DNA from: Arthrobacter sp. Bi83
GTDB taxonomy: Bacteria; Actinomycetota; Actinomycetes; Actinomycetales; Micrococcaceae
DNA: 38,228 bases
Direction of reading: 5' to 3'
Assembly: GCF_918698095.1 (NCBI RefSeq)
Contig: NZ_CAKKLY010000049.1
Span: forward strand, 1-38,228
The notes under the pieces were generated by a model. It saw nothing but the letters and a program-made list of their open reading frames with translations. It searched no databases and was not told the origin of the DNA. The first letter of the stretch is position 1. Every line of letters begins with the position of its first letter. Shown here in pieces: positions 6,637-13,671 of this stretch. The position numbers and the translations under genes are program-made.

Positions 6637-8973
6637 ATGGCTTCCAAAGCACCACGCGAGAATATCGACGAGTCAAAGCTGACTGTCAGCAAACCGAAAA
6701 CCAAGGCCGTAGGCATCCCCGCGGTGGCCAGCGCCCTGAAAATATCCCTGGAGCAGATGGGCCCGCTGCGCAGCGTCCAGACACTCATCGCCGTCAACCA
6801 GATCGACGGATTTGACTGCATGGGCTGCGCCTGGCCGGAACACGAGAAGCGCAATGCAGCGGAATTCTGCGAGAACGGCGCAAAGGCGGTGGCAGAGGAA
6901 GCTACCCGCCGCCGGGTCACCCCGGAATTCTTCGCAAGGCATTCCGTTGCCGACCTGAAGACGCGTGATGACTACTGGCTCGGACAGCAGGGAAGGCTGA
7001 CCCACCCAATGGTCCTGGATGAGGGCGCGTGCCACTACAGGCCCATCGGCTGGGACGAAGCCCTGGAACTGGTCGCCCAGGAACTCAGAGACATGGACCA
7101 CCCGGACCAGGGCGTTTTCTACACGTCCGGCAGGACGTCCAACGAGGCCGCATTCGTGTACCAGCTGCTTGTGCGCGGCGTGGGCACGAACAACCTCCCG
7201 GACTGTTCAAACATGTGCCACGAGTCCTCCGGCTCGGCGTTGGTGGAGACCATAGGCATCGGCAAAGGTTCCGTCAGCCTCAAGGATCTGGAAACGGCGT
7301 CCCTCATCTTCGTGGCGGGCCAGAACCCGGGAACGAATCATCCGCGCATGCTCAGCGCCCTGGAGAAGGCAAAGAAAAACGGCGCGGCCATCGTCTCCGT
7401 CAACCCGCTCCCCGAGGCCGGACTGCTTCACTTCGAGAACCCGCAGAACATCTCGGGGATGCTGGTGGGCTCGCAACTGACGGACGATTTCCTGCAGATC
7501 CGGGCCGGTGGCGACCAGGCACTCTTCCAGGGTCTTGGGAAATACCTGCTGGAAGCAGAACGTGCAGGCAGGAACAGCCCGGGCTTGACAACGGTCCTTG
7601 ACCACGACTTCATCAAGAACCATACGGTCGGCGTGGAGTCCTACCTTTCGCAGTTGGAACAGGTGCAGTGGGACGAAATCGTCGAGGCGACCGGGCTGAC
7701 CATGGAACAGATCGCCGCCACCGGTGAACGCCTCCTGGCATCAGGGTCGACCATCGTCTGCTGGGCGATGGGCCTGACACAGCACAAACACTCAGTGCCT
7801 ACGCTTCGGGACGTCGTCAACGTCCTGCTGCTGCAGGGCAACATCGGCAAGCCCGGAGCCGGTGTTTGCCCGGTTCGCGGACACTCCAATGTCCAGGGCG
7901 ACCGGACCATGGGCATCTTCGAACAGATGCCGGCAGCGTTTCACGACCGGCTCGACCAGGAATTCCAGTTCCGCTCACCCCGGGCGCACGGCTACGACAC
8001 CGTCGCTGCGATCCGGGCGATGCGGGACGGAAAAGTCCGGCTGTTCGTGGGCATGGGCGGGAACTTCGTCCGGGCGGCTCCGGACTCGGATGCCACCGAG
8101 AAGGCCCTGGCCAATACCCGGCTGACTGTGCAGATCTCGACGAAACTGAATCACTCGCACCTTTCGACAGGAAAACGCGCCCTGATTCTCCCAACGCTGG
8201 GCCGCACTGAGCGGGATACCCAGCGGTCCGGCGACCAGAGGGTTACCGTGGAGGATTCCATGAGCGCTGTCCATGCATCCCGCGGCCGGCTCAAGCCCGC
8301 CAGCGAGCACCTAATGTCCGAGGTCGCCATCGTCTGCAACCTCGCGCACAAAGTGTTCACCGACGCCGGCCTCCCCCTTTCCAACACGCCGGCAGCCGAC
8401 TGGCTCTCCCTCCGGGATGACTACTCCCTGATCAGGCAGCACATCGAAGCTGTCTTTGATGGCTTCGAGAATTTCGAGGAGAGAATCCAGCACCCCGGCG
8501 GTTTCGTTCTGCCCCACCCGCCGCGGGACAAAAGGGAATTCAAGACACTGTCCGGCAAGGCGCACTTCACGTCGAATGCCCTGGAGTACCTTCGGGTCCC
8601 GCCCGGCCGGCTGATCCTGCAGACCCTTCGTTCACACGACCAGTACAACACCACCATCTACGGCAAGGACGACCGATACCGCGGAATTCACGGAGGCCGG
8701 CGCGTGGTGCTGGTCAACGAGGCGGACATAGCCGAGATGGGCTACGCGGACGGGGACATGGTGGACCTGGTTTCAGAGTTCCGGGGAACAGAGCGCAGGG
8801 CGGAGGATTTCCGCATCGTAAGCTACTCGACGCCCAAGGGTTGCGCAGCCTCGTACTACCCGGAAACCAACGTGCTGGTGCCGCTGGACTCCGTCGCTGA
8901 CACCAGCGGCACCCCGACGTCCAAGTCCGTCGTCGTGCGGCTGGAACCGGCAGGAGCGCGGCTTCATGCTTGA
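6637..8973 (+). CDS. Molybdopterin oxidoreductase, FdhA/YdeP-like formate dehydrogenase, copy 1
   Basis: This is a 778-residue molybdopterin-dependent oxidoreductase of the single-subunit 'Fdh-alpha-like' group, predicted to oxidise formate to CO2. The segment PDCSNMCHESSG places C194-H195 at the site of the Sec/Cys-His pair of classical formate dehydrogenases; there is no in-frame TGA, so it is the cysteine form. The N-terminus has only CMGC (61-64), not the four-cysteine [4Fe-4S] motif. MGD-binding segments follow (FVAGQNPGTNHPRM, PVRGHSNVQGDRTMG), with a C-terminal molydopterin-dinucleotide domain (LRSHDQYNTTIYG). Start: ATG 6637 with GAAGGAAG upstream. Formate from PurU and the nearby fdhD support the assignment; the electron acceptor is unknown. 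Confidence 0.82.
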   Translation: MASKAPRENIDESKLTVSKPKTKAVGIPAVASALKISLEQMGPLRSVQTLIAVNQIDGFDCMGCAWPEHEKRNAAEFCENGAKAVAEEATRRRVTPEFFARHSVADLKTRDDYWLGQQGRLTHPMVLDEGACHYRPIGWDEALELVAQELRDMDHPDQGVFYTSGRTSNEAAFVYQLLVRGVGTNNLPDCSNMCHESSGSALVETIGIGKGSVSLKDLETASLIFVAGQNPGTNHPRMLSALEKAKKNGAAIVSVNPLPEAGLLHFENPQNISGMLVGSQLTDDFLQIRAGGDQALFQGLGKYLLEAERAGRNSPGLTTVLDHDFIKNHTVGVESYLSQLEQVQWDEIVEATGLTMEQIAATGERLLASGSTIVCWAMGLTQHKHSVPTLRDVVNVLLLQGNIGKPGAGVCPVRGHSNVQGDRTMGIFEQMPAAFHDRLDQEFQFRSPRAHGYDTVAAIRAMRDGKVRLFVGMGGNFVRAAPDSDATEKALANTRLTVQISTKLNHSHLSTGKRALILPTLGRTERDTQRSGDQRVTVEDSMSAVHASRGRLKPASEHLMSEVAIVCNLAHKVFTDAGLPLSNTPAADWLSLRDDYSLIRQHIEAVFDGFENFEERIQHPGGFVLPHPPRDKREFKTLSGKAHFTSNALEYLRVPPGRLILQTLRSHDQYNTTIYGKDDRYRGIHGGRRVVLVNEADIAEMGYADGDMVDLVSEFRGTERRAEDFRIVSYSTPKGCAASYYPETNVLVPLDSVADTSGTPTSKSVVVRLEPAGARLHA

Positions 8974-9565
8974 TGCCCCTGATACCTTGCTGCGCCGCAA
9001 GGGGGTGGACCGCCCGCGGGTGGAGCGGGCGGTCCGGGAGTTCCTTTTGGCCGTCGGCGAGGACCCCGACAGGCCTGGCCTGGCTGAGACTCCGGCACGC
9101 GTGGCCCGCGCCGCAGTGGAAATGTACGGCGGCCTCCACGAGGATCCAGCCACTGTACTGGACAGGACATTCGACCTAGGACATGAGGAACTGGTCCTGA
9201 TTAAGGACATTCCTTTCTACTCAACCTGCGAGCACCACCTGGTGCCCTTCCACGGTGTGGCCCACGTTGGCTACATCCCGTCGGCGGACGGAGTGGTAAC
9301 AGGCCTCAGCAAGCTGGCCAGGCTGGTGGATGCGTTTGCGCGCAGACCGCAGGTGCAGGAACGCCTGACCACCCAGGTGGTGGATTCGCTCGTATCGTCC
9401 CTCCGGCCGCTGGGGGCGATCGTAGTGGTGGAATGCGAGCATCTCTGCATGTCCATGAGGGGCGTCCGGAAGCCGGGCGCGAAGACCATTACCTCGGCGG
9501 TGCGCGGACAGCTGCGCCTGCCGGCAGCCCGCGCGGAGGCACTCAGCCTGATCTTGGGCCGCTGA
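8966..9565 (+). CDS. folE: GTP cyclohydrolase I
   Basis: The enzyme converts GTP to 7,8-dihydroneopterin triphosphate, the first step of folate synthesis. The 199 residues include the zinc ligands C88 and H91 (STCEHHLVPFHG) and C161 (HLCMSMRGV), and the conserved GLSKLARLVDAFARRPQVQE stretch. The ATG overlaps the end of the formate dehydrogenase gene by 8 bp and AGGAG lies 9 nt upstream, so translation is probably coupled. Its presence in this cluster suggests that THF supply is raised when methyl groups from dimethylglycine or sarcosine must be captured. It may be a second folE beside a housekeeping copy elsewhere, which I cannot check. Confidence 0.95.
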   Translation: MLDAPDTLLRRKGVDRPRVERAVREFLLAVGEDPDRPGLAETPARVARAAVEMYGGLHEDPATVLDRTFDLGHEELVLIKDIPFYSTCEHHLVPFHGVAHVGYIPSADGVVTGLSKLARLVDAFARRPQVQERLTTQVVDSLVSSLRPLGAIVVVECEHLCMSMRGVRKPGAKTITSAVRGQLRLPAARAEALSLILGR

Positions 9566-9620
9566 CCGCGATGGGGTGATGGCGGTCCTTCGAAAATCGG
9601 ACGGGCGCCGCCTCTGTTCT

Positions 9621-9654
9621 CTGATATATCTTTAAGATATATTTGGAATATCAG
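9621..9654 (+). promoter_or_regulatory. AT-rich promoter/operator element upstream of moeA
   Basis: In a GC-rich gap, 9621-9654 is strikingly AT-rich. CTGATAT (9621-9627) and ATATCAG (9648-9654) form an inverted repeat, with a second GATATAT at 9636-9642. TGATATATC (9622-9630) matches the palindrome before purU1. It may combine the moeA promoter with a site for the GntR regulator at 468-1148; no textbook -35/-10 pair is clear. Confidence 0.45.
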
Positions 9655-9658
9655 ATGG

Positions 9659-9815
9659 TGCCGCTGCAGTGCGGGACAAAGTCCCCAAATCCATGCGGCA
9701 AGTACGTTCCCCGTGAACGGTGTTTCGGAGGCCTGAATACCTGGGGAGGTAAGCGCCGGAACACCGCTTTCGGGGAACGAGCAGGTGCGGCGCCAATCCC
9801 AGAAGCGCCGCCACC
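9659..9815 (+). ncRNA. Structured leader RNA ahead of moeA-fdhD-moaE (riboswitch-like)
   Basis: The gap between folE and moeA (9566-9868) can fold into several stems. TGCCGC (9659-9664) pairs with GCGGCA (9695-9700) around the hairpin GGGAC-aaa-GTCCC (9673-9685). GTTCCCCG (9706-9713) pairs with CGGGGAAC (9771-9778). Nested inside are CGGTGTTTCGG (9718-9728) with CCGGAACACCG (9756-9766), and TACCT-gggg-AGGTA (9738-9751). GGTGCGGCGC (9784-9793) then pairs with GCGCCGCCACC (9805-9815) with one bulge. The moeA GTG is 53 nt further on. A molybdenum-cofactor riboswitch is the natural thought, but I cannot match the known consensus by eye. Confidence 0.5.
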
Positions 9816-9868
9816 GCGTGGCTGCCCCGCCGATCCAACAAACCAAGCCACCAACGAAGGGACGACCA

Positions 9869-11161
9869 GTGGTAGCTCTAACCCTTCACCCCGTCGACAG
9901 GCCGGGCATGGCCGGCGGGCGTGCCGCTGACGGGGAGCACACCTGGGCGGAAGCACGCCGTCTGGCCTTCGACTGCGCCACGCCCCTTGGACCAGAACGG
10001 ATTCCACTCGGGGAGGCGAACGGAAGAATCCTGGCCGCTGACCTCAGCGCGCTTCAGGAGATGCCCCACTACGCCTCGTCCGCCATGGACGGCTGGACGG
10101 TTAACGGTGCCGGCCCGTGGGCGCTGACGGAACCAGGAAAACCCCTCGGTCCCGGTGAGGCCAGCCCGGTGGTCACAGGTGGCGTCATCCCTCCGGGCTC
10201 CCAGTCTGTGCTCCGTGTCGAGAGCGGACGGCTTGCGGACGGCGCAGGCGGCCAGGCCATCCTGATAGTGGGCGACGCGGCGTCCCCCGGTGAACCCCGC
10301 CCTGGCCAGCACATCCGTAAATCGGGCGAGGAAGCGGCCGCCGGCGAGGTGCTGATCCCCGCCGGGACAGCCCTGAACCCTGCGCATATCGCACTGGCGG
10401 CCGTCGCCGGCTTCGATCAACTGACAGTGCGCGGCAAACCGCTGGTGAAAATGCTTATCACTGGCGCAGAGGTGGTCACGGCGAGGATTCCGGTGCCGGG
10501 ACAGGTCAGGGATGCCTTCGGCCCCCAGTTCCGCACCATCATCCAGATGCTCGGGGGTGTCCCGGGGCCACTGGTCCGCATCGGGGACTCCTACGAGGAA
10601 TGGCTCACAGCACTGGGTGCCTCCGAAGCGCCGATGGGCCAATGGCCCGACGTGGTCGTGACCACCGGCGGGACAGGGCGCTCCGGCGCTGACCATTTCC
10701 GCAAAGCCGTGGCCGCTCTCGGCGGACGGCTCCTCATCGACGGCATCGCCATGCGACCGGGCCACCCCGCCGCCTTGGGCAAACTGCCCAATGGCCGATT
10801 CGTCGTCGGACTTCCCGGCAACCCGCTCGCTGCCCTGATGGCGCTCTTCACCATTGGCGGTCCGCTCCTGGCCGCGCTCGGCAATCAGCCCCTGGCCGGC
10901 ATCAGCCGGCTGCCGTGCGGCACGGTAATCGACGCCCACACGGCATCCACACGGCTCATGCCGTTCCGCTGGGTCAACGGCCTGGCGACACCGGCCCACT
11001 ACACGGGGCCCGGGATGATGCGCGGGCTGGCCACCGCCGACGGCGTCATGGTGGTTCCGTCGGCGGGCGTTCAGCTACGGGAACCGGTTCCGGCCTTTGC
11101 GCTCCCGTGGCGCCCGGACCTGCGTCCGGCGCTTCCTGGCAGATTGATCGGGGAGGACTAG
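9869..11161 (+). CDS. moeA: Molybdopterin molybdenumtransferase
   Basis: MoeA inserts molybdenum into adenylylated molybdopterin, a late step of molybdenum cofactor synthesis. The roughly 430-residue protein shows the MoeA signature HYASSAMDGWTV near residue 70, the MoCF-like segment VVTTGGTGRSGADHF and GLPGNPLAALM, and a C-terminal domain ending LREPVPAFAL. I chose GTG 9869 (GAAGGGA about 6 nt upstream) over the longer open frame from 9785, whose extra residues are rich in R, P and Q and lie over the structured leader. FdhD follows 3 bp after the stop and then MoaE. The genes probably form a Moco-supply operon for the formate dehydrogenases. Confidence 0.9.
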   Translation: MVALTLHPVDRPGMAGGRAADGEHTWAEARRLAFDCATPLGPERIPLGEANGRILAADLSALQEMPHYASSAMDGWTVNGAGPWALTEPGKPLGPGEASPVVTGGVIPPGSQSVLRVESGRLADGAGGQAILIVGDAASPGEPRPGQHIRKSGEEAAAGEVLIPAGTALNPAHIALAAVAGFDQLTVRGKPLVKMLITGAEVVTARIPVPGQVRDAFGPQFRTIIQMLGGVPGPLVRIGDSYEEWLTALGASEAPMGQWPDVVVTTGGTGRSGADHFRKAVAALGGRLLIDGIAMRPGHPAALGKLPNGRFVVGLPGNPLAALMALFTIGGPLLAALGNQPLAGISRLPCGTVIDAHTASTRLMPFRWVNGLATPAHYTGPGMMRGLATADGVMVVPSAGVQLREPVPAFALPWRPDLRPALPGRLIGED

Positions 11162-11164
11162 GAC

Positions 11165-12085
11165 GTGGCACGCATGACCCAGCGGCGGAAGGTCCACAGG
11201 TACCTGCTGGACGGCTCCGAGGCCGCTATCGCATATCCCGTACGGGTACGCGAAGACGTGCTGGCGGCCGAGGAACCACTGGAGGTCCGTTTCAAAGACC
11301 TGTCATTTGCCGTGACGATGCGGACGCCCGGGGACGACTTCGACCTCGTTGCCGGTTTTCTCGTCTCTGAGGGCATCATCAGCAGCCAGGCGGATCTCGT
11401 GTCGCTCCGCTTTTGCGCCGGCGAGGATGAAACCGGCAGGCAAACCTTCAACGTCGTTGAAGCGCAGTTCCGTCCCGGCCTGGCACTGCCGGACACTGGC
11501 CGGCACGTATACACGTCCAGCTCCTGCGGCATCTGTGGAAGCACATCCATCGAAGCCGTCCGCAAAACCCTCACCTACGACCTCCATGAGGACCAGCTGC
11601 GCGTGCCGGTCGACGTGCTCGCGCGGCTGCCCGAACAGTTGCGCGAAGCCCAGGCATTGTTCGACAAAACCGGCGGCGTCCACGCAGCAGGACTGTTCAA
11701 GATCGGCGACCGCGGAGAAGCGGAGCTCCTTTGCCTCCGCGAGGACGTGGGCCGCCACAATGCCGTGGACAAGGTGATCGGGTGGGCGCTGCGCGAAGGG
11801 CTTCTGCCCCTGCGCGGAATGGTCCTGCAGGTCTCGGGCAGGGCATCATTCGAGCTCGTTCAAAAGGCAGCCCTCGCCGGCATCCCGGTATTGGCCGCGG
11901 TCAGTGCACCCTCAAGCCTGGCGGCGGACCTCGCCGCCGACACCGGCGTAACACTCGTGGGCTTCAGCCGGGGCAAGAGTCTCAACGCCTATGTGGGGCA
12001 GGAACGGCTGGCACCTGCGCTAACGGCACCTCCCCGGGCGGCACTTCCATTGACGACTCCATTGACGACGGCGGGCCAGGGCTAG
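11165..12085 (+). CDS. fdhD: Formate dehydrogenase accessory sulfurtransferase
   Basis: FdhD passes sulfur from a cysteine desulfurase to the molybdenum cofactor of formate dehydrogenase and is needed for its activity. This 306-residue protein has the persulfide-carrying CxxC motif at C121-G-I-C124 (SSSCGICGSTSIE), the N-terminal RTPGDDFDLVAGFL motif and the GRHNAVDKVIG segment that typify the family. The GTG start follows a GGGAGGA box with 7-nt spacing and lies 3 bp after moeA. Its presence is the best genomic argument that the two YdeP-like oxidoreductases here are true formate dehydrogenases. The last 25 residues, rich in A, P and T, are poorly conserved. Confidence 0.93.
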   Translation: MARMTQRRKVHRYLLDGSEAAIAYPVRVREDVLAAEEPLEVRFKDLSFAVTMRTPGDDFDLVAGFLVSEGIISSQADLVSLRFCAGEDETGRQTFNVVEAQFRPGLALPDTGRHVYTSSSCGICGSTSIEAVRKTLTYDLHEDQLRVPVDVLARLPEQLREAQALFDKTGGVHAAGLFKIGDRGEAELLCLREDVGRHNAVDKVIGWALREGLLPLRGMVLQVSGRASFELVQKAALAGIPVLAAVSAPSSLAADLAADTGVTLVGFSRGKSLNAYVGQERLAPALTAPPRAALPLTTPLTTAGQG

Positions 12086-12112
12086 GTGCCGGTCTTACCT
12101 GAAAGGAAACCA

Positions 12113-12622
12113 ATGGCCGGTACAGAAGTGGCGGGTACAGAAGTGGCCGGCGCCATCCTCAGCCCCGATCCCCTCTCTGAGGACGTGGCTCTTGCCGCCG
12201 TCGAAAGCGCCACAGCGGGTGCAGTTGTCAGCTTCCGGGGCGTGGTCCGGAACCACGACGGCGGCAAGGCCGTGGAGCGGCTGTGCTACACCGCCCATCC
12301 CACCGCCCAGAAAGCGATAGCGGAGGTCGCGGCTGCCGTCCTCGCCGAACACTCGGGGGAAGCCGGCCAGCCTGTCGGAATCTGGGTGGCCCACCGGGTT
12401 GGGACGCTGCGCATCGGCGACCTGGCCCTGGTGTGCGCCGTATCGGCTGCGCACCGCCGGCAGGCGTTCACCATCTGCTCTGAGCTCGTGGACCGGGTCA
12501 AAGCCAGCGTACCCATCTGGAAAGAACAGTTCTTCAGCGACGGCACAGTCGAATGGGTTGGCGCCGAAGGCGCTGGCGCAGCCGCGCTCTCCGACGCCGA
12601 AGCCGCCATCAAGATCGGCTGA
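12113..12622 (+). CDS. moaE: Molybdopterin synthase catalytic (large) subunit
   Basis: MoaE, with the thiocarboxylated small subunit MoaD, adds the dithiolene sulfurs to cyclic pyranopterin monophosphate. The 169-residue protein contains the family motifs FRGVVRNHDGG (41-51), HRVGTLRIGD (94-103) and AAHRRQAF, and the catalytic lysines K130 and K137 in DRVKASVPIWKEQ. I chose ATG 12113 with GAAAGGAAA upstream; a GTG at 12086 lacks a site. The N-terminus carries a 15-bp tandem duplication encoding GTEVA twice. No moaD is nearby, so the small subunit must come from elsewhere in the genome. Confidence 0.92.
   Translation: MAGTEVAGTEVAGAILSPDPLSEDVALAAVESATAGAVVSFRGVVRNHDGGKAVERLCYTAHPTAQKAIAEVAAAVLAEHSGEAGQPVGIWVAHRVGTLRIGDLALVCAVSAAHRRQAFTICSELVDRVKASVPIWKEQFFSDGTVEWVGAEGAGAAALSDAEAAIKIG
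12118..12150 (+). repeat. 15-bp tandem duplication in the moaE 5' end
   Basis: GGTACAGAAGTGGC occurs twice, 15 bp apart, giving residues GTEVAGTEVA near the start of MoaE. It is in frame and lies before the conserved domain, so it should be neutral; it looks like a recent slippage event. Confidence 0.7.
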
Positions 12623-12650
12623 CCACACCCGGCAACGACAGGGAACCCCG

Positions 12651-12671
12651 CCGGTTGAGCCTGTCGAAACC
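12651..12671. repeat. Dispersed intergenic motif (CCGGTTGAGCCTGTCGAAAC)
   Basis: This sequence resembles the GGTTTCGACA-x-GCTCAACC motif that I recall as scattered through intergenic regions of many high-GC genomes. Only one copy is in this window. Function unknown. Confidence 0.4.
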
Positions 12672-12725
12672 TCAGTTCACGGATGCTGCGAGTAGGACAA
12701 TGACGGCCGCGCGTCCGTCGCAGTC

Positions 12726-12768
12726 TAGGATCAGACTTGTGAAGCAGGCGGGACAACGCAGAGTCTGA
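12726..12768 (+). promoter_or_regulatory. Putative promoter and 9-codon leaderless leader ORF before iclR
   Basis: TAGGAT (12726-12731), a TAnnnT-type -10 box, is followed after 7 nt by GTG (12739), the spacing expected for a leaderless start. That GTG opens a 9-codon ORF (VKQAGQRRV) ending at 12768, 35 nt before the iclR ATG. TCAGACT (12731-12737) and AGTCTGA (12762-12768) form an inverted repeat across it, which could be an autoregulatory operator or an RNA stem. No clear -35 is seen. Confidence 0.35.
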
Positions 12769-12803
12769 CCCCTGGTCACGGCGACAAAACGGGAGCACCT
12801 CTG

Positions 12804-13610
12804 ATGGCTGCAAGAGACGAAACAGGGACTGATAGGGATCCGGACGCCCAAGGCGGAGGCGTTCAGTCAGTCGACCGTGCGCTCCAGATCCTGGAGATCC
12901 TCGCCAGGGACGGACACGCAGGCGTTAGTGATATTGCTGAAGAGATGGGGGTTCACAAGTCCACCGCCTCGCGGTTGCTCGGATCCCTCGTGTCCAGGGA
13001 GATCGTGCGGCAAAACAGCGATCGAGGCAAGTATCAGCTGGGCTTTGGCATCCTGCGCCTAGCCAGCTCCATTCCCGGCCGGCTGAGCCTGGTCCACGAA
13101 GCGCGTCCGGTCCTGGAGAGCCTTGCAGACCAATACAAGGAAACGGTCAACCTCGCCGTCCTGCGTTCCAACTACGCGGTGAACGTGGACCAGGCCATGG
13201 GCCCGTCAACGCTGGCCACCTACGACTGGGTGGGCAGTCTCACGCCCCTCCATGCCACGTCCAGCGGGAAAGTACTGCTGGCAGCACTGCCGGTGGAAGA
13301 ACGGGCCCGGATCCTCAAGAAGGTGGGCCTTCCCGCCCGCACCCCGCGCACCATCACGGACCGGGATACTTTGGAGAACCAGCTCCTCGACGTTTCCCGC
13401 GACGGCTACGCAGTTGTTCACGAGGAATTCGAGATCGGACTGAACGCCGTTGCAGTGCCCATCTATAACCACTTCGGGACGGTCATCGGGGCCGTCAGCA
13501 TCTCCGGCCCCGCCTTCCGCTTCGACCCGGAAAACACTCCAGGTCTGATCCAGGGCCTCCAGGACGCCGGCCTGAGCATCAGCGGAAAGATGGGCTACAC
13601 GCGGCGATGA
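12804..13610 (+). CDS. IclR family transcriptional regulator, copy 1
   Basis: This 268-residue regulator has an N-terminal winged helix (about 20-80; ALQILEILARDGHAGVSD, HKSTASRLLGSL) and a C-terminal IclR effector-binding domain (about 90-265; LTPLHATSSGKVLLAAL, VAVPIYNHFGTVIGAVSISGP). The ATG at 12804 has GGGAG upstream. It lies between the Moco genes and the Rieske oxygenase genes and converges on the latter. The palindrome TTGTTCC-ATGC-GGAACAA in the Rieske divergent promoter is of the type IclR proteins bind, so control of that promoter is a reasonable inference. The effector is unknown. Confidence 0.9.
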   Translation: MAARDETGTDRDPDAQGGGVQSVDRALQILEILARDGHAGVSDIAEEMGVHKSTASRLLGSLVSREIVRQNSDRGKYQLGFGILRLASSIPGRLSLVHEARPVLESLADQYKETVNLAVLRSNYAVNVDQAMGPSTLATYDWVGSLTPLHATSSGKVLLAALPVEERARILKKVGLPARTPRTITDRDTLENQLLDVSRDGYAVVHEEFEIGLNAVAVPIYNHFGTVIGAVSISGPAFRFDPENTPGLIQGLQDAGLSISGKMGYTRR

Positions 13611-13636
13611 ACCCGGACCGGGGTCCGGGGTCATCG
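13605..13636. terminator. Hairpin at the iclR stop, between convergent genes
   Basis: Arms 13605-13618 and 13623-13636 pair over 14 positions with one mismatch and a CGGG loop. The stem includes the iclR stop codon. There is no T-run. It could limit readthrough between iclR and the converging Rieske oxygenase gene. Confidence 0.5.
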
Positions 13637-13671
13637 CGGGTGTTTGGTTCTGCCGTTAGTGGCCGGTGCTT

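Noticed and set aside
7200..7225. Selenocysteine in the formate dehydrogenases
   Set aside because: The aligned codon is TGC in both copies and there is no in-frame TGA.
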